A stretch of 64,000 bases of DNA from Aquabacterium olei (GCF_003100395.1 NZ_CP029211.1:248001-312000); one strand, 5' to 3'; positions 1 through 8,762 are shown, counted from the stretch's first letter. A program made the numbers and translations. The notes: generated by a model from the sequence alone, not told the origin.

Positions 1-409
1 TGATGAGGTCCGGCGGAAACGCCCATTGCACCAGGCGCTCGCCGTGACGCATCTCGAAGGCCGCCTGCGACAACAGTGCCATGTCGCGCCATTCCGGGCC
101 ATTGGTGGTGCCGGGCGCTTCCCAGGTCATGGCCATCTTGCGCATCTCCCGCAGATAGCCTTGCGCCAGGGTGCGCGACTCGGTGCTGCTGCCGGCCAGC
201 AACAACGCACGCCGCAACGGCATTTCAAAAAGATGCGTCGCCTCGGGTACGCGCCCGAGCGACCTCATCTGTTGCTGCGCCTCCCACAGCAACACGGTGT
301 AGAGCTTGCGGGCCACAGCGGTCATCCCCTTGTCCTTGCTGATCATCACCAGCACCTCGTTGGGCTTGCGCAAGGCGGGCAGGGAGGCGGTCAAGGGATC
401 GTCGCTCAT
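1..409 (-). CDS. Replication initiator protein (Rep_3/RepB-like), N-terminal part, runs off the left edge
   Basis: The minus-strand frame is open from an ATG at 409 to the window edge, giving 136 residues. It begins MSDDPLTASLPALRKPNEVL and continues with MTAVARKLYTVLLWEAQQQM, which resembles the N-terminal winged-helix region of plasmid and chromid initiators of the Rep_3 type (initial lysine-proline stretch, then a conserved R-K-L-Y-x-x-L-L helix). The iterons directly upstream (487-821) and parAB beyond them fit an initiator that binds its own origin. No clear Shine-Dalgarno sequence precedes the ATG, and an in-frame stop lies about 30 bp upstream, so no longer form is possible. The family call rests on motif resemblance and context; the C-terminal half is not in the window. 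Confidence 0.72.
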   Translation of the reverse strand, partial: MSDDPLTASLPALRKPNEVLVMISKDKGMTAVARKLYTVLLWEAQQQMRSLGRVPEATHLFEMPLRRALLLAGSSTESRTLAQGYLREMRKMAMTWEAPGTTNGPEWRDMALLSQAAFEMRHGERLVQWAFPPDLI

Positions 410-474
410 GGCATGACAGTGTACTCGATCTGTCCTTCATTGATTGCCTTGTCGGACAGTTCGAGAACCGGCAT
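406..474 (-). CDS. Possible 22-aa leader peptide overlapping the rep start
   Basis: A short minus-strand frame, from MPVLELSDKAINEGQ to a stop at 406-408, ends inside the rep start region (ATGCCATGA at 414-406). The rep ATG lacks its own ribosome-binding site, so translation of this peptide could deliver ribosomes to rep. This is inference only. The same frame is open much further upstream through the iterons, so it may be a chance open frame. Confidence 0.2.
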   Translation of the reverse strand: MPVLELSDKAINEGQIEYTVMP

Positions 475-486
475 ACCGGCGGGCCA

Positions 487-821
487 CTGTCCAGCTTTCA
501 ACCGAGGCGGCGACATTTCCGGCGTCCGGTTGATTTCTGGACAGGTCCCGAGGTGAGGAATCCACTGCCCTTCCGAACGCCGCGCCGCACAGCCCGGTTG
601 AAAGCCGGACAGCCGGGCCGTGGGCTGACGACCGACGCGCTCATCGAGCACGGCTGTGCTCTCCGCAGCCTTGCCGGATGCCCGCCGCCCCGCCGCTGTG
701 ACTGCACCCTGTGGACAAGCCGGTTGGAATCCGGACACTTCGGGAGTGATCAGGACAGAAGCGGGCACCCCGTGGACACATGCGGTTGAATCCCGGACAC
801 TGGCGGTTCAGGACTGGACAC
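487..821. repeat. Origin iterons: six 18-bp repeats
   Basis: Six copies of an 18-bp repeat with consensus CGGTTGAAANCCGGACAS lie at 487-504 (inverted), 527-544, 595-612, 721-738, 783-800 and 804-821. The last two are 21 bp apart, two helical turns. All keep the core GGTT at positions 2-5 and GGACA near the end. Iterated sites between a Rep gene and parA are the hallmark of an iteron-controlled origin; the initiator encoded at 1-409 is the expected ligand. Divergence in the central AAN/ATT bases is the only real variation. Confidence 0.85.
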
Positions 822-1079
822 AGCAGATCTGTAAGTGCCTGTCAGGAAAAGGATTTCCTGGCTATCCACAGGCTTAGATCTACTTGTATCTGTATTGAAG
901 GAACTTGAATCCGGGAGCACTGACGTCGGTAAGATGGCGAGAATCCCAGTGCTGGCGTCCAGGCTCGCTCCGGCAAGCCTCTTGCCACACCGCGCCGGGG
1001 GCAATGTGGCACAGCGAACGCTGATCCCACGTTTTAAATCAAAGCATCCAAAATTCGTGGAATGGATGGTCTTGACGGT

Positions 1080-1101
1080 GTGCTTCGTTAGAATGAAGCA
1101 C
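1080..1101. promoter_or_regulatory. Inverted repeat upstream of parA, possible ParA autoregulatory operator
   Basis: GTGCTTC and GAAGCAC form a 7-bp inverted repeat separated by 8 bp, ending 26 bp before the parA start. Type Ia ParA proteins carry an N-terminal DNA-binding domain and repress their own promoter at such sites; ParA here has that extension. Binding is inferred. Confidence 0.45.
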
Positions 1102-1127
1102 ATACAGTCCACCACCTTTCACACACG

Positions 1128-2300
1128 ATGCTCAGAGACGATCGCAAAGCTTCTCTCCAAGACATTGAACGCATGTCTGCGCGGGCAGAAGTGGCCCTTG
1201 AAAAAATCCGCGGCACGCTGTTGAGCCCCGACGCGCGCAAGAGTGCGCCGGTGTTCTCCATCAGTCAACTGGAGCACTTCACCGGCGCCGACCGCAACAA
1301 GATCAATTACGCGGCCCGCAAAGGCGAACTCCCGGAGGGCACGATGCCCGACGGCGGTGGCCGTCGCACCTGGACCACCGAAGAACTCCAGAAGTGGACA
1401 CGGCACTTCCGGGCAGACCGGCTGCGCCCCGAAGGCCTGGCTGGCATCACGATCTCGGTGGCGAACTTCAAAGGCGGTGTCACCAAGACGACGACCGCGG
1501 CCACCCTCGCCCAGGGGCTGAGCCTGCGCGGGCACAAGGTGCTGCTGGTCGACGTGGACCCTCAGGCCTCGCTGACCACGCTCTTCGGCTTGCTGCCGGG
1601 CGTCGAGATCGATGAGGAACACACGCTCTCGCCCCTGTTCAGCGGAGACGCGAGCGACGCGCGCTATGCCGTGCGCAAGACCTATTGGCCGGACCTGGAC
1701 CTGATCCCGGCGATGACCCGGCTGTACGCAGCGGAGTTCAAGCTGCCTGCGCGCCAGAAGGACAACGCCGACTTCGAGTTCTGGAAGGTGTTGGACCTGG
1801 GGCTGGACCCGTTACGTGACGAGTACGACGTCATTGTCATCGACACCCCCCCTTCCCTCTCCTACACGACGATCAACGCCGTGATGGCATCTGACGGCCT
1901 GGTCGTCCCCGTGCCGCCCAGCACGCTGGATTTTGCTTCGTTGAGCCAGTTCTGGAGCCTGTATCTCGACATTGCCCACAGCCTGAGCGAGCTGCGGGGC
2001 GACGCCAAGAAGTTCGAGTTCGTGAACATCCTGGCTTCGCGTGTGGACGCCAATGACGCGTCAAGTCGCATCGTGCGGGGTTGGTTGCGTGAGGTCTATG
2101 CCGAGCGCGTGCTGGCCACCGAGATCCCGCGGACGTCGATTGCCGGCACGGCGGCGGTCGGTTTTGGCACGGTCTATGACCTGCCGAAGAGCGCGGCCAG
2201 CGCCGGCACCTACGCTCGCGCATTCGACGCCTATGAGGCATTCATCGATGAAGTCGACGCCCAGCTGCAAAGTGTGTGGGCCGGTTGGAGGGACGAATGA
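1128..2300 (+). CDS. parA: ParA-family partition ATPase (type Ia, with N-terminal DNA-binding domain)
   Basis: A 390-aa P-loop ATPase that drives replicon segregation on the nucleoid with ParB. Residues about 1-105 form an N-terminal extension with a MerR/HTH-like segment (SISQLEHFTGADRNKINYAA), characteristic of large type Ia ParA proteins that also repress their operon. The deviant Walker A motif KGGVTKTTT is near residue 115, followed by LLVDVDPQASLT (Walker A') and VIVIDTPPSLS (Walker B) near residue 235. It overlaps parB by 4 bp (ATGA), so the two are translationally coupled. The start chosen is the first ATG, after the GTGCTTC inverted repeat. Its position beside rep and the iterons shows that it serves this replicon rather than being the chromosomal soj copy. 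Confidence 0.93.
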   Translation: MLRDDRKASLQDIERMSARAEVALEKIRGTLLSPDARKSAPVFSISQLEHFTGADRNKINYAARKGELPEGTMPDGGGRRTWTTEELQKWTRHFRADRLRPEGLAGITISVANFKGGVTKTTTAATLAQGLSLRGHKVLLVDVDPQASLTTLFGLLPGVEIDEEHTLSPLFSGDASDARYAVRKTYWPDLDLIPAMTRLYAAEFKLPARQKDNADFEFWKVLDLGLDPLRDEYDVIVIDTPPSLSYTTINAVMASDGLVVPVPPSTLDFASLSQFWSLYLDIAHSLSELRGDAKKFEFVNILASRVDANDASSRIVRGWLREVYAERVLATEIPRTSIAGTAAVGFGTVYDLPKSAASAGTYARAFDAYEAFIDEVDAQLQSVWAGWRDE

Positions 2301-3364
2301 GCACGAAACGAGGAAACCGCCCCACCGACATCGGGGCGATGCTGTCGCTTGGCAACCTGGACGCCGCGGTGACGGCGCGCTCGACGCCGGCCACCGAGAG
2401 CCGGCCGCGAACTGCCGCCGGCGAGTTGCTGGCAGAGCGCCGCAGCGGCCTGGAGTCGGAGAACGCCCGGCTGAGGGCGCAGGTGGGCGACCTGCAGTCT
2501 GAGGTGCAGAAATGGTCCGACTCGCTGCCGGTGGTGGCTTTGGACCCGGATCTGGTCGAGCACAGTCGGTTTGCCAACCGCATCGCCGAGAGCTTTGACA
2601 CGCCCGAGTTCCGCGAGTTCAAGGCCGAGATCCAGGCGGCCGGCGGCAACGTGCAGCCGATCAAGGTCGTGCCGATTCCCGGGACCGAGCCGCTTCGCTA
2701 TTCGATCGTGTATGGCCACCGTCGCCATCGGGCGTGCCTCGAGTTGGGCATCAAGGTCAATGCCATCGTCGAGAACCTGAGCGAGCGTGGCCAGTTCATC
2801 GAGATGGAGCGCGAGAACCGGGGTCGACGCGATCTCTCGGCCTACGAGCAAGGACTGTGGTACTTGCGCGCCTGTTCACCCGTCATCCCAGCGGAGAAGG
2901 GTGGCCCGGCGGGTTGGGCGTTGTTCGGCAACATGTCGGAGATGGCTGAAGCACTCGGGGTGGACAAGGGCAATGTCTCGAAGGCCTGTCAGATTGCAGA
3001 GTTGCCGGACGCGGTGCTGGCAGCGTTCGGTCGACCGACCGAGATCCAGTTCAACTGGGCGACTGCGCTGACTCGGGCCCGCAAGCTGGATCTCCCCAGC
3101 CTGTTGAGCCGCGCTGCCGACGTGCGCCGTCGCCGGGAAGCGGGGGAGATCCTGTCGGCGAAGACCGTCTATACGCTGCTGACGTCGCCAGCGCAGGTGG
3201 CGGTGGAGCAGGGCGCCGAGGTCGAACTGACCCGTGCAGACGGTACGCGGTTTGCGCGGTTGCTGCGTGACAAGAAGGGTCGCACGGTGGTGGAGTTCGA
3301 CGCGCCGTTGTCGTCTGCGGCCACTGACAAGCTGGTGGAAGGGCTGGTGAAGCTGTTTCAGTGA
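2297..3364 (+). CDS. parB: ParB-family partition protein
   Basis: A 355-aa centromere-binding protein. After a coiled-coil-like segment (LESENARLRAQVGDLQSEVQ, about residues 50-75) comes the ParB/Srx nucleotide-binding fold with IKVVPIPG and the arginine-rich YGHRRHRACLELG motif (ParB CTPase signature GxRRxxA type, about residues 135-155), then ENRGRRDLSAYEQGLWY and an HTH (MAEALGVDKGNVSKACQIAE, about residues 215-240). The start ATG lies in the ATGA overlap with parA; an upstream in-frame ATG at 2276 is unlikely because it lies within the parA end. The likely binding sites are the three palindromes at 3415-3498, immediately downstream. Confidence 0.92.
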   Translation: MSTKRGNRPTDIGAMLSLGNLDAAVTARSTPATESRPRTAAGELLAERRSGLESENARLRAQVGDLQSEVQKWSDSLPVVALDPDLVEHSRFANRIAESFDTPEFREFKAEIQAAGGNVQPIKVVPIPGTEPLRYSIVYGHRRHRACLELGIKVNAIVENLSERGQFIEMERENRGRRDLSAYEQGLWYLRACSPVIPAEKGGPAGWALFGNMSEMAEALGVDKGNVSKACQIAELPDAVLAAFGRPTEIQFNWATALTRARKLDLPSLLSRAADVRRRREAGEILSAKTVYTLLTSPAQVAVEQGAEVELTRADGTRFARLLRDKKGRTVVEFDAPLSSAATDKLVEGLVKLFQ

Positions 3365-3365
3365 A

Positions 3366-3383
3366 CTGCGAGGCGCCTCGCAG
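3366..3383. repeat. Perfect 18-bp palindrome after parB
   Basis: CTGCGAGGCGCCTCGCAG reads the same on both strands and starts 2 bp after the parB stop, directly ahead of the rho-independent terminator. It may be part of an extended terminator stem or a separate protein-binding site. Confidence 0.5.
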
Positions 3384-3408
3384 AAGCCGCCTTCGGGCGG
3401 CTTTTTTG
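3384..3408 (+). terminator. Rho-independent terminator of parAB
   Basis: AAGCCGCC - TTCG - GGCGGCTT forms an 8-bp stem with a stable UUCG tetraloop, followed by a run of T. It sits 20 bp after the parB stop on the coding strand. Confidence 0.88.
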
Positions 3409-3414
3409 TGGGCA

Positions 3415-3498
3415 GTTGTACCGTACAACTCGGTCGATCGGGCGGTTCAGTGCGAAGAGTTGTACGGTACAACTGGCGATCTCGTTGTACCGTACAAC
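3415..3498. repeat. parS-type centromere cluster: three GTTGTAC-S-GTACAAC palindromes
   Basis: Three 15-bp palindromes lie at 3415-3429 (central C), 3459-3473 (central G) and 3484-3498 (central C); the arms GTTGTAC and GTACAAC are invariant. Each differs only in the central base, which is the expected strand inversion of an odd-length palindrome, so the middle copy is simply in the opposite orientation. Location right after parB and the perfect conservation make these the likely ParB binding sites of the replicon. Start-to-start distances are 44 and 25 bp. Confidence 0.88.
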
Positions 3499-3502
3499 CT
3501 CT

Positions 3503-5758
3503 TCAGCGGCGTTTCATTTTGCTGAGCTCCCGCACCAGCACCTTCCGTTCGGTGTGCAGGTAGACCGAGGTGGTCTGCAGGCTGGCATGGCCCATTGCAT
3601 TCATCAACGCGGCCGGGCTCACGTTGTCTGCGGCTGCCGAGTTGGCAAAGAAGTGCCTCAACCAGTGCGTCGACGCACGCCGCAGGGCGGCCGTATCCAG
3701 TGCCACCCCGTGCGCTTCGGCCAGGTCAGCACATCGATGAAAGAAGCGTTTCAGGGCCTGATGGAGCGCCGTGGGGTCCAGTGAGCCGAAACGGTCTGCG
3801 TTTTGCGGCGCGGTTCGATCCAAAACGGGCAGACCGCGCGCATCCAGCGTCCAGCGCGGCGGTGCCTTGCGTAGTGCGCCCACCAGGGGCAATGCGCCGT
3901 CGGCATCCGCATGACCATGCTGGGTGGCCGAGTCGCCAGGGGAGGGCGCCGCCTCCGGCGCCCGCAGTGTTCGAACCCGCGGATTGCGGGCGTCAAATGC
4001 CGTTTCTGCCAACTTCATGTCGAGGTGATGCTGGTCCAGCAAGGCTTTGATGTCCTCGTGCAGCAGCGCCTCCCGGTTGCGGTTGCCCTTGCCGACGATG
4101 CGAAGGAACCAGAATGCCTGGCCATCTACCTGTTGCCGAATCAGCGCGCTGCGGCGGGTCGTGACCAATTCGATCAGGCGTAGCCCGGTTGTGGCGCCCA
4201 TCTCCAGCACCAGTCGGGTTCTGCGTAACGAAGCTGCCCGGGCAAAGGCCTGATCGGGATGAGCTGCGTCGGGCAGAAGCCGTGGAGTGCAGCCATCGTC
4301 TGATGTGGGACCGACGGTGGCATACAGCTCGGCCCAGCAACGCATCAGCCACTGCCATTGCTCGTCGGAGAAGCTGCGCGCAATGTCGATGCGGAAGTGC
4401 GGCAGCTTCATGCTGGGCAGCACGCCGCGGGCCGCATTGGCGCTCAGGTAGCCGGCTTCCACCAGTGCCGTCAACATGGCCGAGATGACCGAGAAGTTCA
4501 GCTTTTGGCTCGACAGACTCAATGGTCGCTTCAATGGCCGCCATTCGCTGCTGTGGCGATCCACTTTCGCACGCTGGATCCAGTCCGCCGGCGGCGCTGC
4601 CAGAAAGGCGCGATACGACTGAAAGTCTGCCTCGGTCAGCGACGACATCGGCTTGCGCCGCACCCAGACACACCACAGGTAGAAGCGCTCGGCGATGCGG
4701 CTGTAGTTGGCATGCGTCCGAGGCGAGGCGGCGTGGCGTTGCAACCAGGCGTGGATCGCCTCCAGATCGGTATGGGCACCAAGCGTGTTCGGGGTGGTGT
4801 TGCGAAAGAGACCTTTTCGTCCGTCAAGGCCCTCAGGCACCGCCAGGCGGTCCAGGGGAACCAGCCCGTAATGCCGAACGGAGCCGGGATCCAGCACACC
4901 CAACTCGCTGCCCCTGCGCAGCGCACGCAATGCAAAAGGCTTGAGCGCGCCATCGTGCAGCGGCCGCGCCATCTCTGCGGCCAACGGTGCCAGCCATCCC
5001 ACCAGGCGTTCAGCACGCACCCGGCCCAGTCGTGGGACGCAGGTCCACCATCGGTGCTGTCTGAGGTTGATGAAGTCGATCAGATCACCCAAGGTCAGCA
5101 AGGGGAGGGCGCGACCGTCCACTTCCGTGCGCTGGAGCTGCGCTGCGAGGCCCGGACTCAGCCATGCCGTGAGGGCGTCGGTGAGGGCTGGGGGGCGGGC
5201 AAGCTCACCCGCGAGCCGATTGAGCGATTCGAGCGGCTGACGTGGCGCCTGCGTCTCCGCTGAGGGGGGGAGGGCGGTGGCCGGCAGGGGCAGACTCGGC
5301 TGATCGAGTCCATGCGCCGCTTCGTACTCGGCAAGCCACTCTGCCTGGCTCTGGAAGTCGACATCGACGCCGAGCGCTTCACACTGTTGCGCGACCCATT
5401 CGTCCAACGAGGGCAGGGCGGGTCGAAGTGGGTCAGCCTCGTCCCGTCCGTGTGGCGACAACGCCCGCCGGGCCTCGGCTGCGAGGCCGCGTTGGTCCGC
5501 TGCGAGGTGGATCTGACGGGTCAGGCGCTCAAAACGATGTTGGAAATGTCGCTCATCGTCTGGCCCGCCTTCGAACGCGAGGTACAGCGTCCAGGCCTTG
5601 CGCAGTGAGATGCCCTCCAGCACAGCGCGGACAAAGCTGAAGTGGTGGTGCCGCAGCTCGGCCGCAGCGATTTGCATTCTCTGTCCGGCGGGACGCCCTC
5701 GCCGCCGGGGCTCCAGGTCATGGCTCACCCTCGCTCCTTCAAGATATTCGGACAGCAC
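3503..5758 (-). CDS. Large tyrosine recombinase (phage integrase family) of the replicon module
   Basis: A 751-aa site-specific recombinase. The catalytic set is complete: R527 (TTGLRLIEL), K557 (VGKGNR), H698 and R701 (THWLRHFF), H724 (MGHASLQTT) and Y733 (TSVYLHT). A SAM-like N-terminal core-binding domain lies about residues 325-445 (HAWLQRHAASPRTHANYSRI). Ahead of it are some 320 residues not found in ordinary XerC/D proteins (about 300 aa), including a helix-hairpin-helix-like stretch at about 222-256. An insert of about 95 residues separates the K and HxxR motifs. The gene ends 4 bp from the last parS copy, and recombinases in this position on megaplasmids are thought to resolve replicon dimers; that role is inferred. 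A GTG at 5728 with GAAGGAG upstream is an alternative start. Confidence 0.9.
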   Translation of the reverse strand: MLSEYLEGARVSHDLEPRRRGRPAGQRMQIAAAELRHHHFSFVRAVLEGISLRKAWTLYLAFEGGPDDERHFQHRFERLTRQIHLAADQRGLAAEARRALSPHGRDEADPLRPALPSLDEWVAQQCEALGVDVDFQSQAEWLAEYEAAHGLDQPSLPLPATALPPSAETQAPRQPLESLNRLAGELARPPALTDALTAWLSPGLAAQLQRTEVDGRALPLLTLGDLIDFINLRQHRWWTCVPRLGRVRAERLVGWLAPLAAEMARPLHDGALKPFALRALRRGSELGVLDPGSVRHYGLVPLDRLAVPEGLDGRKGLFRNTTPNTLGAHTDLEAIHAWLQRHAASPRTHANYSRIAERFYLWCVWVRRKPMSSLTEADFQSYRAFLAAPPADWIQRAKVDRHSSEWRPLKRPLSLSSQKLNFSVISAMLTALVEAGYLSANAARGVLPSMKLPHFRIDIARSFSDEQWQWLMRCWAELYATVGPTSDDGCTPRLLPDAAHPDQAFARAASLRRTRLVLEMGATTGLRLIELVTTRRSALIRQQVDGQAFWFLRIVGKGNRNREALLHEDIKALLDQHHLDMKLAETAFDARNPRVRTLRAPEAAPSPGDSATQHGHADADGALPLVGALRKAPPRWTLDARGLPVLDRTAPQNADRFGSLDPTALHQALKRFFHRCADLAEAHGVALDTAALRRASTHWLRHFFANSAAADNVSPAALMNAMGHASLQTTSVYLHTERKVLVRELSKMKRR

Positions 5759-6308
5759 CCACGAAGCTGGCTATCGCCGCTTCTGGTCGATTTCGGCTGC
5801 GACTGAGCCTCGGCCCTTGGCTCGCTCGTTTGAACGCGTCTGACGCCGTTCTGGAGGGTCGACTTTCGTCCCCATTCACGCTGCCGGCCGGGCCAGAGCT
5901 TCAGCTCTCTTCGCGGTGCATTTCGAACGTTGTGCCGCGTGGTTTCGTGCAGCTTGCCTGACACGTCACCGACTTGGGGCATTTTAAACAACACACGAAT
6001 AAGAAAAGTTATCCATGTGTCATTTCACAAAGAAAACGCGGCGTCCGGGTGGCCAACGCCGCATCTTCTGAGCCAAGGCGCTCAATGGCCTCGCCCTTCC
6101 TGGGACGCCATCGTCCCGGAAGGCGTCGACGCGTGAATGCCTCAAACCTGAGACACCCAGGGAGGTGCGATGAGAACGTGCAGCCGCCACCCGTCTGGAA
6201 CCCAGCCCGGGTCACTCCGAATGACGCCTCAGCGGCCTTACCGCTTCGCCGCTGTCCGTTGGCACATGCTCGCTCCCCACAGTGCGACGCCCCGGTAGGC
6301 CAGCTCTT
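5759..6308. other. 550-bp intergenic region between recombinase and catalase
   Basis: No gene is supported. The stretch is noticeably AT-rich around 5975-6040 and contains TTATCCATG (about 6009-6017), a DnaA-box-like sequence. Two hairpins are visible: GCGGCGT...ACGCCGC at about 6039-6063, and CCTTCC-T-GGGACG / CGTCCC-G-GAAGG at about 6094-6122 (one mismatch, 4-nt loop). The second could end catalase transcription (minus strand) although it lies about 190 bp past the stop codon. The recombinase promoter must lie at the left end. Confidence 0.5.
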
Positions 6309-8762
6309 TCACACCATTGGCGGATCGGTTTCCCGCTGGAAGTGGCGGTGCTGCGCGACGGCCTGAATGAAGGCTTGAGCCCCGCTGTCCGCAGCGTTGG
6401 CCAGCACGATGCCCGGGTCCGAGACCTCGCTGGCGGTGGCGGTGGGAATGCCGGCCGCCTGCAGCAGGTGCAGCCCGCTGCCCAGCACCAGGATGGCCTT
6501 GCAGTGGCGGTACTGGTCGCGGATGTGCTCGGCGGCATGGCCGTCGCCCAACAGGGCCTTTACGGCTGTCTCGCCGTCCGGCAGCACCAGAGCGTCGAAC
6601 AGGAAGCCCGGCTCATTCTCTAGAGAGACGTCCGCCTGCAGCTCCACACCGTCGGCTGTCTGCACCGGCCCGATGCGTGGGGCGGCGATGCGCGGTACCG
6701 CGCCCTGCTCGAACAGCGCGGCATGCACAGCCAGCAGTGACTCGCCCATGACACCGTCGGCAGCCATGAGCATGATCTTGCGGCCAGCGATGGAGCCGTT
6801 GCCCGGCCGCGCGAACAACGACAGGGCGGCCGACACATTGACTTCCGGCTTGGGCGAGCGTGTCAGCACCTTCGGCATCGGGTCGGGCAACGGCATGTTG
6901 AGCCCGACCGCCACCCGGTTGGCGAGGTCTTCCGAGGCATTACGCAGCATCGCCAGCGTGCGCCCGCGGATGGCCGGCACGGTGACCTTGCTCAGCTCGA
7001 AGCGGAAGGCGGCGGCGATGTGGTTCTTCTCTACCGGCGACTGGCTCTCGTAGAACAGCCGGGCCTGGTTGTAATGCTCGGCAAACAGCTCCGGCTTGGC
7101 GCGTACCTTGGCACAGTCCTCCCGGTTGCGCAACCGCGCCGCAACGGACACGAAGCCCTGCTGCGCCGCGCCGGCCTGGAAGGGGCATCCGCCCGCCAGC
7201 GAGTTGGGCTCGTAGGACACTCGGCCACGGTGAATGGCCTGGCGGTGCAAACCATCGCGCTGGTTGTTGTGCACCGGTGCGATGGGCGAGTTGATCGGAA
7301 TCTCGTGAAAGTTCGGCCCGCCCAGCCGGGTGATCTGCGTGTCCACATAGGAATGGATGCGGCCGGCCAGCAGCGGATCGTTGGTGAAGTCCAGCCCCGG
7401 GATGATGTGGGCGGTGCAGAACGCGACCTGCTCGGTCTCGGCGAAGAAGTTGTCCGGGTTGCGGTTGAGCACCATGCGGCCGATGGGACGGACGGGCACC
7501 AGTTCCTCGGGCACGATCTTGGTGGCGTCCAGAATGTCGAAGCTGAACTTGGCGGCTTCGTCCTCGGTGAACACCTGGATGCCGAGCTCGTACTCCGGGT
7601 AGGCGCCGCTCTCGATGCGCTCCCACAGGTCGCGGCGGTGGTAGTCGGGATCAGCACCAGAGATCTTCACGGCCTCGTCCCAGGTCAGCGAATGCGTGCC
7701 GGCCTTGGGCGTCCAGTGGAACTTGACCAGCACCGACTCTCCCGCGGCATTGACCAGCCGGAAGGTGTGCACACCAAAGCCCTGCATGGTGGCGTAGCTG
7801 CGCGGGATGGCGCGGTCGCTCATGACCCACATCAGCATGTGGGTGGATTCGGGCATCAGCGACACGAAGTCCCAGAAGGTGTCGTGGGCGCTTGCAGCCT
7901 GCGGCATCTGGTGGTGCGGCTCGGGCTTGACGGCGTGAACGAGGTCGGGAAACTTCATCGCGTCCTGGATGAAGAACACCGGGATGTTGTTGCCCACCAG
8001 GTCCCAGTTGCCCTCGTCGGTGTAGAACTTGACGGCAAAGCCGCGCACGTCGCGCGCGGTGTCCTTGCTGCCGCGCTCTCCCTGCACGGTGGAGAAGCGC
8101 ACGAACACGGGCGTGCGCTTTCCGGCGGCCTTGAACGGCGCGGCCATCGTCAGCGCGCTGAGGTCCTCGTAGGCCTCGAAGTAGCCATGCGCCGCCGAAC
8201 CGCGAGCGTGCACGATGCGCTCAGGGATGCGCTCATGGTCAAAGTGGGTGATCTTCTCGCGGAGGATGAAGTCCTCCAGCAGCACCGGGCCGCGCGTGCC
8301 CGCTTTGAGCGAGTTCTGGTTGTCCGCCACACGCACGCCCTGATTGGTGGTGAGCACCTGGCCGGTGGCGTCCACCCGCACGCGGTCCAGCGGGGCAATG
8401 GTGGCGTTGACTCCCTCGGGCGCTTGCGTGCCGACCTTGGGGCCGGTGTTCACCTCGGACAGGGTGCCGCTCGTGACGAGCCTCGACGGCGGCGTCACGT
8501 GCTGGCCTGTGGCCGGTGCCGTGCCCGGTACGGCGCCATACTCGCCACCCTTGGTGGCGTTGTAAGGCATGGAAGCCGCCGTCGCCTGCACATGCTCCAT
8601 GCGCTGGGCCGCCGGGTCGCCGTCGTCCGAAGCAGGCGCCGTGTACGACGGTCCGCTGTCGGTGTTCCGGGCGGCAGCCTTGGCCGCGACGGACTTCTTC
8701 GCATGGGGAGAGGACTTTGCAGCGTTCTTTGCAGCCGCGGGAGTCGATGGCGTCTTGGGCAT
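6309..8762 (-). CDS. katE: Large-subunit catalase, HPII type
   Basis: An 817-aa haem catalase that disproportionates hydrogen peroxide in the cytoplasm. The distal His is H185 ([11 protein letters not shown]), the catalytic Asn N258 ([10 protein letters not shown]) and the proximal haem-ligand Tyr Y472 (RIHSYVDTQ). Spacings of 73 and 287 residues match those between His128, Asn201 and Tyr415 of E. coli HPII. The C-terminal about 150 residues form the DJ-1/PfpI-like domain typical of large-subunit catalases ([20 protein letters not shown]). The N-terminus carries an Ala/Lys-rich tail of about 60 residues ([20 protein letters not shown]) that is longer than in HPII. The start is the ATG at 8762, since the upstream codons lack family similarity. 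It appears to be a single-gene unit. Confidence 0.95.
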   Translation of the reverse strand: MPKTPSTPAAAKNAAKSSPHAKKSVAAKAAARNTDSGPSYTAPASDDGDPAAQRMEHVQATAASMPYNATKGGEYGAVPGTAPATGQHVTPPSRLVTSGTLSEVNTGPKVGTQAPEGVNATIAPLDRVRVDATGQVLTTNQGVRVADNQNSLKAGTRGPVLLEDFILREKITHFDHERIPERIVHARGSAAHGYFEAYEDLSALTMAAPFKAAGKRTPVFVRFSTVQGERGSKDTARDVRGFAVKFYTDEGNWDLVGNNIPVFFIQDAMKFPDLVHAVKPEPHHQMPQAASAHDTFWDFVSLMPESTHMLMWVMSDRAIPRSYATMQGFGVHTFRLVNAAGESVLVKFHWTPKAGTHSLTWDEAVKISGADPDYHRRDLWERIESGAYPEYELGIQVFTEDEAAKFSFDILDATKIVPEELVPVRPIGRMVLNRNPDNFFAETEQVAFCTAHIIPGLDFTNDPLLAGRIHSYVDTQITRLGGPNFHEIPINSPIAPVHNNQRDGLHRQAIHRGRVSYEPNSLAGGCPFQAGAAQQGFVSVAARLRNREDCAKVRAKPELFAEHYNQARLFYESQSPVEKNHIAAAFRFELSKVTVPAIRGRTLAMLRNASEDLANRVAVGLNMPLPDPMPKVLTRSPKPEVNVSAALSLFARPGNGSIAGRKIMLMAADGVMGESLLAVHAALFEQGAVPRIAAPRIGPVQTADGVELQADVSLENEPGFLFDALVLPDGETAVKALLGDGHAAEHIRDQYRHCKAILVLGSGLHLLQAAGIPTATASEVSDPGIVLANAADSGAQAFIQAVAQHRHFQRETDPPMV

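Larger units (their letters stand above)
410..1127. other. Putative replication origin region (oriV) between rep and parA
   Basis: This 718-bp gap carries no convincing gene. It holds the six iterons, two near-consensus DnaA boxes (CTATCCACA at 862-870 on plus; TGTGGACAA at 710-718, which reads TTGTCCACA on minus), a more AT-rich stretch around 1030-1105, and a GTGCTTC...GAAGCAC inverted repeat just before parA. The layout rep - iterons - DnaA boxes - AT-rich stretch - parAB is typical of origins on Burkholderiales secondary replicons. Which stretch melts first cannot be told from sequence. Confidence 0.75.

Noticed and set aside
406..768. Minus-strand 120-codon open frame running through the iterons
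   Set aside because: It crosses the repeats, has no family similarity and probably exists because iterons lack stop codons in this frame. Only its last 22 codons are considered as a possible leader.
3503..5758. Prophage or integrative element integrase
   Set aside because: No attachment-site duplication, tRNA or phage genes nearby; placement directly at the parS cluster fits a replicon-maintenance recombinase better.
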